Source of the DNA: an uncultured Leucothrix sp.
Lineage (GTDB): Bacteria > Pseudomonadota > Gammaproteobacteria > Thiotrichales > Thiotrichaceae
Reading direction: 5' to 3'
DNA: 5,981 nt
NCBI GenBank assembly: GCA_938004025.1
Contig: CALKXC010000379.1
Span: 1 to 5,981, forward strand
In this document: positions 1 to 5,855 of the stretch, piece by piece
How positions within the stretch are numbered: the first letter of the stretch is position 1
Layout of the letters: each line of letters begins with the position of its first letter
Position numbers and translations under genes: made by a program
The notes under the pieces: generated by a model
What the model was told of the DNA's origin: nothing
Database searches by the model: none
The model's input: the letters and a program-made list of their open reading frames with translations, nothing else

Positions 1-535
1 CTTTGCGCAAACTGAGTCGCACCTTATTAATAACCTGTTGCAGTTCAACTCAGTACAAGCAAGTGACGTGATGACACCACGCACAGTAGTCATCAAAGTA
101 GAAGAATCTAAAACCATTGCTTCTTTTTACGAAGCGAATAAGAACTTAAGGTTCTCAAGAATTCCGGTTTATGAGTCTGGCCACCAAGATCATATTCAAG
201 GTTTTATCTTGAAGACAGAGCTACTGCAAAAGATGCTATCTGACGAAGGCGACCAACCCGTTTCCAGTATTTTGCGCCCTGTTTCTATGATTGCTGAGGA
301 TTACCCTATTCCAGATTTGTTCAATGATTTCCTAGAAAAGAGCGAGCATATCGCTGTGGTTGTGGATGAGTTCGGTGGAATGGATGGCATTGTCACAATG
401 GAAGATGTTATCGAAACTATGCTCGGTAAGGAGATTATCGATGAAATGGATAACACCGAAGATATGCGTGAATTAGCTAGATTACGTTGGAAAAAACGCG
501 CTGCAAAAATGGGATTAATCGAGCCAGCAGAGTAA
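1..535 (+). CDS. CNNM/CorC-like CBS-pair membrane protein, C-terminal part (5' end outside window)
   Basis: This is the C-terminal part of a hemolysin-family (DUF21/CNNM plus CBS pair) inner-membrane protein; relatives such as CorC and YtfL are linked to divalent cation, especially magnesium, transport or tolerance. The frame is open from base 2 to the TAA at 533-535 (177 codons). The residues before the first TTG (position 38), ending in the helix ESHLINNLLQ, are the usual linker between the membrane domain and CBS domains, so TTG 38 is not a start. Next come the hallmark DVMTPRT at the start of CBS1 and, in CBS2, the signature HIAVVVDEFGGMDGIVTMED, then a charged tail with DEMDNTEDMRELAR and a basic end. 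The CorC_HlyC transporter-associated domain is absent. I believe a shorter CNNM subgroup with a similar tail exists in marine gammaproteobacteria, so I read this as a natural end and not a truncation. The transmembrane domain lies upstream of the window. Substrate is not determinable here. Confidence 0.9.
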   Translation, partial: FAQTESHLINNLLQFNSVQASDVMTPRTVVIKVEESKTIASFYEANKNLRFSRIPVYESGHQDHIQGFILKTELLQKMLSDEGDQPVSSILRPVSMIAEDYPIPDLFNDFLEKSEHIAVVVDEFGGMDGIVTMEDVIETMLGKEIIDEMDNTEDMRELARLRWKKRAAKMGLIEPAE

Positions 536-545
536 CTTAAGCAGT

Positions 546-579
546 AAAAAGCCGCTACCTCGATTAGGAGGTAGCGGCT
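546..579 (-). terminator. Intrinsic terminator shared by two convergent genes
   Basis: A perfect 12-bp inverted repeat (arms 550-561 and 568-579, core GCCGCTACCTC/GAGGTAGCGGC) encloses a 6-base loop. Read on the minus strand it is followed directly by TTTTT (bases 550-546), making a classic Rho-independent terminator for the DUF2853 gene. Read on the plus strand it lies 14 bases after the CNNM stop codon but is followed by TATATAAT, not a clean T-run, so it would work less well there. It is most likely bidirectional with a minus-strand preference. Confidence 0.88.
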
Positions 580-645
580 ATATAATCACACTACAAATAC
601 TAGAATTAACGACTTGTTCTTATTTTCCAGTATAAACAGTCAAGC

Positions 646-990
646 TTACTTGTCGTAAACAGACTCTTTCTTGAAGTGCTTGGCTAACATGTAGTAAACA
701 ACTGCACGTAGCTTGTTAGGGTTTGACTTACCGTAAGTCGTCAATACAGAATCAATGGCTTCGTCTAGCTCAGGTCCATCAGCTAAACCGAGCTTTTTGA
801 TAAGAAAGTTGTTCTTAACAGTCGCTAGTTCTTTTTTGTCACTTCCTGCGATACTGGAAGAGTCTTTATTATAGATAGAAGGTCCACAGCCGATGGTAAC
901 TTTTGTTAAGAAATCCATATCTGGCGTAACACCACACTTTTCTTTTAAATCCGATGCATACTTAGCAATCAAATCATCTCTTTTGCTCAT
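646..990 (-). CDS. DUF2853 family protein
   Basis: A 114-residue soluble protein that matches the DUF2853 (PF11015) pattern as I remember it: MSKRDDLIAKYA at the N-terminus, KCGVTPDMDFLTKVTIG (residues 18-34), GPSIYN (36-41), VKNNFLIKKLGL (58-69), then TYGKSN (85-90) and a C-terminal YYMLAKHFKKESVY. No signal peptide or membrane segment is visible, so it should be cytoplasmic and mostly helical. The biochemical function of the family is not known to me. The frame extends upstream to an ATG at 1077, but I chose the ATG at 990: it begins the conserved block and is preceded by AGAGGA (995-1000), and the extra 29 residues look unlike the family and cross a possible -10 box (1054-1059). The gene is monocistronic, divergent from the metallophosphoesterase and convergent with the CNNM gene across a shared terminator. 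Confidence 0.88.
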   Translation of the reverse strand: MSKRDDLIAKYASDLKEKCGVTPDMDFLTKVTIGCGPSIYNKDSSSIAGSDKKELATVKNNFLIKKLGLADGPELDEAIDSVLTTYGKSNPNKLRAVVYYMLAKHFKKESVYDK

Positions 991-1171
991 GACGTCCTCT
1001 GCTTTTACATTATTGGTGGACATACTGTACATTAGTCTGGGGTTAGAGAACAGAGTATAAAAGAACCACAAAATCACTTTTATCTTAATAAATCAGAATA
1101 TTTTCCACCATAGTGGTAATTTTTGATAAAAACCAACACACGCAACACGAAATAGAAAATAATTAATTGAT
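991..1171. promoter_or_regulatory. Divergent promoter region between DUF2853 and metallophosphoesterase genes
   Basis: This AT-rich 181-bp spacer must supply promoters in both directions. On the minus strand TATACT (1059-1054) is a good -10 candidate, about 64 bases before the DUF2853 start, but no convincing -35 sits 16-18 bases upstream of it. On the plus strand the best pair is weak: TTTCCA (1102-1107) with GATAAA (1125-1130), 17 bases apart, four of six matches each. A clear ribosome-binding site (AGAGGA, 995-1000) serves DUF2853. None is visible just before the ATG at 1172. The specific boxes are guesses from consensus only. Confidence 0.35.
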
Positions 1172-2107
1172 ATGAAATACGACATTATCGGGGACATTCA
1201 TGGCTGTTACGACACATTAGCCGCACTCCTAGACAAACTTGACTATCAGATCATCGATGGCTGTTATCAGCACGATTCGAGGAAAGTTATCTTTGTCGGC
1301 GACTTTGTTGACCGTGGTCCAAAGCAGCTTGAAGTGATCGAATGTGCAAAAGCCATGGTTGAAGCTGGACATGCATTAGCCGTAATGGGCAATCATGAGC
1401 TTAACGCTATTGCCTATGCTACACCTGACCCGAAAGATGGTGGGTATTTAAGGCGCCACAGTGAACACAATCAACGTAATCACCAAGAATTTCTGGATGC
1501 ATTTGAAGGTAAGCCGGAAAAATATACAGAGGTCATTGACTGGTTTTATCAATTACCGATGTGGTTGGAATTTGATAACTTACGCATTATTCACGCCTGT
1601 TGGGATCAGGAAGCGATTACAAGAATTAAAACTGAATATGGTGAATCACCCTATCTATCCGAGCCCTTACTAATCGCTTCTGCTGACCCGAAACAATGGG
1701 AGTATGAAGCGCTGGAAACCCTGTTAAAAGGCAAAGAGATTCGTTTAGGGGACGGTCATAGCTACTTAGACCCTAGTGGGATTCGACGCTACAATATGCG
1801 TGTTCGCTGGTGGGATGCGACGGCTACCACTTACCGCGCAGCCTTTATGGGCCCTAAAGCTGCCTTGCCTCACATCTCTACCGATACGATTGAAGAAGAT
1901 CATTTAGTGGACTACCCAGACACTGAAAAACCCTTGATCATTGGTCATTATTGGATGCGTGGAACACCTGAACCATTGGCACCCAATATCGCTTGTGTAG
2001 ATTACAGCATCGCCATGAGTGACGGTAAAATCTGCGCTTATCGATGGGATGGTGAGTCAGTATTATCCGCTGATAAATACGTCACTGTGCAGCGTCTGGA
2101 GCCTTAG
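1172..2107 (+). CDS. Metallophosphoesterase, PrpE/ApaH-like (calcineurin-fold phosphatase)
   Basis: A 311-residue cytoplasmic phosphoesterase with the full two-metal site of the calcineurin-like family. GDIHG (residues 7-11) supplies D8 and H10, GDFVDRG (43-49) supplies D44, GNHE (73-76) supplies N74 and H75, and two later histidines lie in IIHACWD (H141) and GHYW (H259). The order and the GD-(V/I)DRG form place it with the serine/threonine phosphatase and symmetrical Ap4A hydrolase (PrpE, ApaH) branch. The C-terminal CVDYSIA (275-281) followed by AYRW is typical of this group, in which it closes the active site. Residues about 95-250 form a longer insert than in ApaH, with a WWDA motif (213-216). 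Substrate cannot be told from sequence: dinucleoside polyphosphates or phosphoproteins are both possible. The ATG has no recognisable Shine-Dalgarno, only AT-rich sequence, although the conserved N-terminus leaves no better start. Its last 26 bases overlap the end of the convergent aminopeptidase gene. Confidence 0.9.
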   Translation: MKYDIIGDIHGCYDTLAALLDKLDYQIIDGCYQHDSRKVIFVGDFVDRGPKQLEVIECAKAMVEAGHALAVMGNHELNAIAYATPDPKDGGYLRRHSEHNQRNHQEFLDAFEGKPEKYTEVIDWFYQLPMWLEFDNLRIIHACWDQEAITRIKTEYGESPYLSEPLLIASADPKQWEYEALETLLKGKEIRLGDGHSYLDPSGIRRYNMRVRWWDATATTYRAAFMGPKAALPHISTDTIEEDHLVDYPDTEKPLIIGHYWMRGTPEPLAPNIACVDYSIAMSDGKICAYRWDGESVLSADKYVTVQRLEP

Positions 2108-3248
2108 CAAGCTGTTGTAATTCCTCTAGTTTTTTACGTCGAGCGGCTTTATTCAGCTTAGCCAACGCATGAACAGACTCGTAAAAGCGCGACCAGCCAC
2201 CTGCTGACTGCTTATGCAGCACGTCAAAAGCGGTGACCCAACCGTGGTAGTCGCCAAACAATACCAACGAAGCATTATTTATGTCGCCAGCAAACCACTG
2301 GTCATACCCTGGACTGCCACCACCATCGGCACGAAGCTTCTTATAAGACTCCCGTAACTCGGCAAATCCTTGTTGTTTTACATCGGCAAGCTGCTTCACC
2401 TGCTTCGGATCAATTTTACGATAGACCTCACCAAGCTTCTTGCGATGCTCCAATATAAGCTTCACGACCTCGGTATTCGTTTTCTTTGCCGCTTTGTATA
2501 GCTTTAAGTTTTGCTGATTAATTGACGCGGCCTTTTTGGCACCCTCGCTTTGTTTGGCGCCACCGCTAGCTTCAATTGCTTGTTCATTTGCCTCTTGATA
2601 TTTTGCCCAAGCTTCAATCCCGGCAAGCTCTACGGTCGTGGCGAATGATTCATTAAAGGCCGTATCTCCCGCCTTATAAACTTCTTGATGACTAAGCTCA
2701 TGAAACACTAAACCTGCCAATCCTAAGTCAGAGCGATATAGCATGGTGTTGAGTACAGGATCTGAGAACCAACCCAATGTGGAGTAAGCAGACGCGCCAC
2801 GGACCACCACATCATGACCTTGCGCTTTGAGCTTGGCAGCATAGGCTTCAGCGGCCGCTTTTTTATAGTAACCTCGATAAGACACGCAGCCAGCCACTGG
2901 AAAACAATGTTCAATCGGTTGAGTGCTATAATGAAGTGTTGCCACCACATTCCAAACGACATAGCGCTTACCAGTATCAACATATTCGGTATAGCTTCCG
3001 TTATCTGGCAGCTTTAAGACATCAACAGCAAATTGACGAGCGCGCTGTATAATTAAGAGTTTTCTTCTCACCTCTTCATCCGTTGACTCCTGTTTTACCA
3101 CGCGATCAATTGGTTCTCGGTTCAACATAATCTGGCTGTGACCTTTCACCACCTGCGAGTAAAAACCGACCGACTCACAGGCTGACAAGCCGAAAATCGA
3201 GATCAAGAATATTATCGCCAAACCAATGTTAATTTTGCGTTTGCTCAT
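2082..3248 (-). CDS. Putative zinc aminopeptidase lipoprotein (PF10023, Aminopep family)
   Basis: A 388-residue exported lipoprotein. Residues 1-24 form a lipoprotein signal peptide: MSKRK, a hydrophobic stretch, and the lipobox LSAC with C24 as the lipidated cysteine. Glutamate, not aspartate, follows it, which favours the outer membrane. The catalytic HExxH zinc motif is HELSH (183-187), and FNESFAT (198-204) supplies the likely third ligand E200. Other features I associate with the family are YSQVVKGH near the mature N-terminus (30-37), a cysteine pair C115/C121 followed by YRGYY, and AYSTLGWFSDPVL (154-166) before the active site. Residues about 205-310 are rich in Lys, Ala, Glu and Gln and probably form long helices. 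The family is annotated as predicted aminopeptidase; I know of no firm substrate. The ATG at 3248 is preceded by CAGGG (3258-3254). No terminator is visible at its 3' end, which runs 26 bp into the metallophosphoesterase gene. Confidence 0.9.
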   Translation of the reverse strand: MSKRKINIGLAIIFLISIFGLSACESVGFYSQVVKGHSQIMLNREPIDRVVKQESTDEEVRRKLLIIQRARQFAVDVLKLPDNGSYTEYVDTGKRYVVWNVVATLHYSTQPIEHCFPVAGCVSYRGYYKKAAAEAYAAKLKAQGHDVVVRGASAYSTLGWFSDPVLNTMLYRSDLGLAGLVFHELSHQEVYKAGDTAFNESFATTVELAGIEAWAKYQEANEQAIEASGGAKQSEGAKKAASINQQNLKLYKAAKKTNTEVVKLILEHRKKLGEVYRKIDPKQVKQLADVKQQGFAELRESYKKLRADGGGSPGYDQWFAGDINNASLVLFGDYHGWVTAFDVLHKQSAGGWSRFYESVHALAKLNKAARRKKLEELQQLAKAPDAAQ

Positions 3249-3375
3249 ATAAGCCCTGTTGCCTCTTCAGTAATTCGCATCCGGCCTGTTTACTAGATCG
3301 TATATCCGATAACAGACCTGAACTACTTGTGTAGTTGTGGTCAAACCCAATCTATCCTAGCAAAGGTAATAATTA
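3249..3375. promoter_or_regulatory. Divergent promoter region between aminopeptidase and DUF3047 genes
   Basis: This 127-bp non-coding gap separates two divergently transcribed genes for exported proteins and must hold promoters for both. On the plus strand AAAGG (3362-3366) is the ribosome-binding site of the DUF3047 gene, nine bases before its ATG. On the minus strand TTGACC (3344-3339) resembles a -35 box, but no good -10 follows at the right distance; TATACG or TACGAT around 3300 are looser alternatives. I could not fix a convincing sigma-70 promoter in either direction, so a non-housekeeping sigma factor or an activator remains possible. Confidence 0.45.
3321..3336. repeat. Perfect 16-bp dyad (AACTAC-N4-GTAGTT), possible operator
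   Basis: AACTAC at 3321-3326 is repeated as its reverse complement GTAGTT at 3331-3336 around the centre TTGT. It lies in the gap between two divergent genes, 40 bases before the DUF3047 start, where a repressor or activator of either gene could bind. The symmetry is seen directly; its role as an operator is inference. A six-base dyad can occur by chance in a region this long. Confidence 0.3.
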
Positions 3376-4026
3376 ATGAACAATAAGCTTCTATTAGCTG
3401 GCACACTCATGTTGGCATTTGGCACGGTAAGCGCCGATAACACTCAAATTAAACTCGGTGAATTCTCAAAAGGTTCGCTTCAGGGGTGGGAAAGCAAAGT
3501 ATTTTCTGGGCAAACTCAGTACCAAATTAAACAACAGGGAAATCTAAAATCACTCTCTGCAACGGCCACAAAAAGTGCTTCTGGCTTAGGTATAAAAAAA
3601 CGCATTGACCTCACTAAAACACCGATTTTAAACTGGACCTGGAGGATTGATAAACCGCTACCTCCACTGAAAGAAAAGACAAAAGCAGGGGATGATTATG
3701 CCGCTCGCCTCTATGTCGTTATTGATGGTGGTCTCTTCATTTGGAAGACGCGGGCACTTAACTACGTTTGGTCAAGCACTCCAAGCAAAGGCACCAAATG
3801 GAACAATGCTTTTGCACCAAGAAATGCAAAAATGCTAGCGGTAAGAGACAGCCGTGATGGTCCTGGACAATGGGTAACTGAGAAGCAAAACGTGGCTGAA
3901 GATTTCAAAAATCTCTACGGTTTTGTTCCTCGCTGTATTGATGGTGTTGCACTAATGACCGATACTGATAATAGCGGTGGCAGTGCAGCTGCTTCTTACG
4001 GTGATATTTTCTTCAGCGCGAAGTAA
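3376..4026 (+). CDS. DUF3047 family secreted protein
   Basis: A 216-residue exported protein. Residues 1-20 form a Sec signal peptide (MNNK, then a hydrophobic core) with a likely cleavage after VSA at residue 20. The mature part matches the DUF3047 (PF11249) pattern as I remember it: GWESKVFSGQT (37-47), SASGL (67-71), a LNWTWRID block (85-92), GDDYAARLYVV (105-115), a TRALNYVWSS block (125-134), WVTEKQNVAEDF (166-177), MTDTDNSG (194-201) and a final YGDIFFS (208-214). The fold is probably beta-rich, by analogy with carbohydrate-binding jelly rolls, but that is a guess. There is no lipobox and only one cysteine (C187), so it is likely a soluble periplasmic protein. Function is unknown. AAAGG nine bases upstream of the ATG supports the start. 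It is divergent from the aminopeptidase lipoprotein gene and appears monocistronic, with a hairpin 13 bases downstream. Confidence 0.9.
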   Translation: MNNKLLLAGTLMLAFGTVSADNTQIKLGEFSKGSLQGWESKVFSGQTQYQIKQQGNLKSLSATATKSASGLGIKKRIDLTKTPILNWTWRIDKPLPPLKEKTKAGDDYAARLYVVIDGGLFIWKTRALNYVWSSTPSKGTKWNNAFAPRNAKMLAVRDSRDGPGQWVTEKQNVAEDFKNLYGFVPRCIDGVALMTDTDNSGGSAAASYGDIFFSAK

Positions 4027-4039
4027 TTTTTAAGGTTTT

Positions 4040-4068
4040 GAGTAGGAACAGAACCATCGTTCCTACTC
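4040..4068 (+). terminator. Hairpin after DUF3047 gene, possible terminator lacking a T-run
   Basis: A perfect 10-bp inverted repeat (arms 4040-4049 GAGTAGGAAC and 4059-4068 GTTCCTACTC) with a 9-base loop begins 13 bases after the DUF3047 stop codon. On the plus strand it is followed by TAATAACAGC, not a T-run, so it is not a standard intrinsic terminator. It may protect the 3' end of the mRNA or work with Rho. Confidence 0.5.
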
Positions 4069-4302
4069 TAATAACAGCAAAGTTCTCCTAAATAAGCCCT
4101 CGATTCATTGATTAGTTAACGATCAGCAATCAAATCACGCCACAGAAAGAATAAATAAAAATTATTGAGCCTTTTTTCTGATGTTTTACGCTTTCCAGTA
4201 CAAGAGCGACAAATTCTTCAACACCAAATCATCTCGCCGCTCTATTTACTTAGGCTTGTAAGCTTTTAATTTATATACACTTTATATCGAGGATACACGA
4301 TC
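4069..4302 (+). promoter_or_regulatory. AT-rich upstream region of the DUF4360 gene
   Basis: This 234-bp stretch has no open frame worth calling. Close to the gene, TATATA (4272-4277) is a plausible -10 box but has only a poor -35 (CTTAGG, 4249-4254) at 17 bases; TTTACT (4245-4250) is 21 bases away. GAGGA (4289-4293) is a good ribosome-binding site nine bases before the ATG. If the TATATA box is used, the leader would be only about 20 bases. The rest of the region (4069-4240) is unexplained AT-rich DNA with no clear hairpin or repeat. Confidence 0.35.
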
Positions 4303-4920
4303 ATGAAATCTCAAATAAAAACAATCTTAGGCACAACTGCTTTATTGCTAGCTTCAACAACTGTTGTTAGTGCACACAACTTAAGTGGCGTTTCTATCCA
4401 GAAAGTTGGTTATGCAGGTAACGGTTGTCCAGCAGGTTCTGCAGAAGTTGTTTTAGCTAACGACAAGAAAAGTGCTTCTGTAATTTTTGATAGCTATATC
4501 GTAGAAGCAGGTGGCCACGGCCAGCGTACTTTTGACCGTAAAAAGTGTGATATTGCTTTCGGTCTTAAGGTTCCAAATGGCATGAGTGTTGCTATTATCA
4601 ATGCCGACTACCGTGGATTTCTAGACCTACCACGCCGCGCTAAAGCGACCTTTACCCGTGATTACTTCTTTGCAGGTTCACGTGGTCCACGTCTAAAGAA
4701 GACTTGGAGAGGCGAAAAGAGCGATGACTTTTTCGTAAAAGATAGAATGGGTATCATGTCTACTGTTTATTCAAAGTGTGGTGCTGACGTCATTCTTCGT
4801 TCTAAGACTGCAGCTACATTACGTACTAAGCGTGGAAACGAAGCAATGATCGCTGTTGACTCAGCGGATCTAACAAGTAAGACAATCTTCCGTTATAACT
4901 TCAGCTGGAAGAAGTGTTAA
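4303..4920 (+). CDS. DUF4360 family secreted basic protein
   Basis: A 205-residue exported protein. Residues 1-24 are a Sec signal peptide ending VVSA before HN. The mature part fits the DUF4360 (PF14273) pattern as I know it: GCPAGSA (41-47), a SVIFDSY strand (59-65), C82 in a KKCDIAF segment, VPNG (90-93), DYRGFLDLPRRA (102-113), YFFAG (121-125) and a final YNFSWKKC whose last residue is a cysteine. The four cysteines (C42, C82, C159, C205) could form two disulfides, suited to the periplasm or outside. The mature chain is very basic, about 31 Lys/Arg against 17 Asp/Glu. Most arginines use CGT and many Gly, Val and Ser codons end in T, a choice typical of highly expressed genes. GAGGA precedes the ATG and a strong terminator follows, so it is monocistronic. 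The function of the family is unknown to me. Confidence 0.87.
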   Translation: MKSQIKTILGTTALLLASTTVVSAHNLSGVSIQKVGYAGNGCPAGSAEVVLANDKKSASVIFDSYIVEAGGHGQRTFDRKKCDIAFGLKVPNGMSVAIINADYRGFLDLPRRAKATFTRDYFFAGSRGPRLKKTWRGEKSDDFFVKDRMGIMSTVYSKCGADVILRSKTAATLRTKRGNEAMIAVDSADLTSKTIFRYNFSWKKC

Positions 4921-4968
4921 TTATCAGGATGCTGATTACTAACAAATAGTTCGACCCAACCCTTTTTT

Positions 4969-4999
4969 GGCCACTATCATCTTGATAGTGGCCTTTTTT
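4969..4999 (+). terminator. Strong intrinsic terminator of the DUF4360 gene
   Basis: An 11-bp perfect stem (4969-4979 GGCCACTATCA, 4983-4993 TGATAGTGGCC) with a tight 3-base loop is followed by six T residues (4994-4999), 48 bases after the stop codon. On the minus strand the hairpin is followed by A residues, so it should act only on plus-strand transcripts and would not stop the anti-sigma operon arriving from the right. Confidence 0.94.
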
Positions 5000-5087
5000 A
5001 TGTTCAACATTAAATATCTAAAATGAAGCTTCGGCCTTTCCAACACGTTTAGAGATAACTTCACACTATGGTGTTTGTCTTAAAAAA

Positions 5088-5855
5088 CTAAGCATCAACC
5101 AGCTGAGCAATTCCCTTCAAAACATCCTGCGGCTCTTCGGCCACTACAATCGCTCGTAGCTCATCACTTTGCCAAACATAGCTGTTGAGCAATTCATGCT
5201 TCGTAAATATTCCTTTTAAGTCAGCTCCATCAGGCATTAGACAAATCGCAAGTGGCCGCTTTCCTGGCTTGTAAAACACCATTTGCAGCACCGGTTTATT
5301 TTCAAAATCTAGCCGTTGAACTCGCTTAAAGGCATAACCCAGAGCGGTTAAATCTGGAGGCGATATCGGTAGGGCTGGGTGCTGTTGCCGAAGATCGTTG
5401 AGTTTTGCTAATGCAATAGTTCGGTCGCTTTTGATCTGTGAAACGGTATCTTCCACATAGAAATTTTGATAAGAAACAATGGCATTAGTCCAGTCTTCAG
5501 CAGGATGAGAAGGCTGTAAGTATCTGATACCACCAAAGGTAGCGCCGACTAATAACAACACCGAAGCCGCTGCACTAGACCAATAACGAAAACCCTTTCC
5601 TTCAGTCGTTGCAGCAACTGGCTGGCCCGTCGATATTTGGCTCCACTGTGTCACTTGATCTAATAATTCATTGGGAACGGGAGGAATTCCCTGCTCCATA
5701 GCCGATTTAAAGGGAAGTTTAGACGCCTCAAAACTTGCAGCCTTAGCCGCTATTTCAGGGTCTGTAGCTATTAATGCCTCTATTTCAGCGCTTTGAGGAC
5801 CGCTTAACTCGCCGTCGACCCATGCCATGATTTGTTCATCGGTAATTTTTTTCAT
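5088..5855 (-). CDS. Membrane anti-sigma factor (ECF partner), zinc motif absent
   Basis: A 255-residue single-pass membrane protein that should sequester the ECF sigma factor encoded just upstream. The cytoplasmic N-terminus (1-90) begins ITDEQIMAWVDGELSG and continues with an acidic and alanine-rich helix to about residue 45, the usual sigma-binding layout of transmembrane anti-sigma factors (COG5662 type). It lacks the HxxxCxxC zinc motif; the only cysteine is C205. One transmembrane helix spans about residues 92-110, and residues about 114-255 should be periplasmic, starting with DWTNAIVSYQNFYVEDT, typical of this group, and including LAICLMPDG (202-210) and a VWQSDELRAIVV strand (227-238). 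The ATG at 5855 overlaps the sigma stop as ATGA and has no clear Shine-Dalgarno, so translational coupling is likely. No intrinsic terminator follows it. The signal it senses is unknown. Confidence 0.85.
   Translation of the reverse strand: MKKITDEQIMAWVDGELSGPQSAEIEALIATDPEIAAKAASFEASKLPFKSAMEQGIPPVPNELLDQVTQWSQISTGQPVAATTEGKGFRYWSSAAASVLLLVGATFGGIRYLQPSHPAEDWTNAIVSYQNFYVEDTVSQIKSDRTIALAKLNDLRQQHPALPISPPDLTALGYAFKRVQRLDFENKPVLQMVFYKPGKRPLAICLMPDGADLKGIFTKHELLNSYVWQSDELRAIVVAEEPQDVLKGIAQLVDA

Noticed and set aside
38..40. TTG as the start of the first gene
   Set aside because: The same frame is open to the window edge and the upstream residues match the CNNM-CBS linker, so the gene begins before the window.
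1105..1116. CCACCATAGTGG dyad sharing CACTATGGTG with bases 5064-5073
   Set aside because: A shared 10-mer in 6 kb is expected by chance and the two sites have different contexts.
1461..1673. Plus-strand open frame of 70 codons
   Set aside because: It lies in another frame inside the well-supported metallophosphoesterase gene and has no recognisable domain.
2723..3017. Two open frames (one on each strand) inside the aminopeptidase gene
   Set aside because: Both overlap the region coding for the HELSH active site and the conserved cysteines and look like out-of-frame translations.
4254..4263. GCTTGTAAGC near-palindrome upstream of the DUF4360 gene
   Set aside because: Only four-base arms; too short to support an operator.
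5025..5074. Palindrome GAAGCTTC and ACAC-TATG-GTGT dyad as a terminator of the anti-sigma gene
   Set aside because: The first has no loop, the second has four-base arms, and neither is followed by a T-run on the minus strand.
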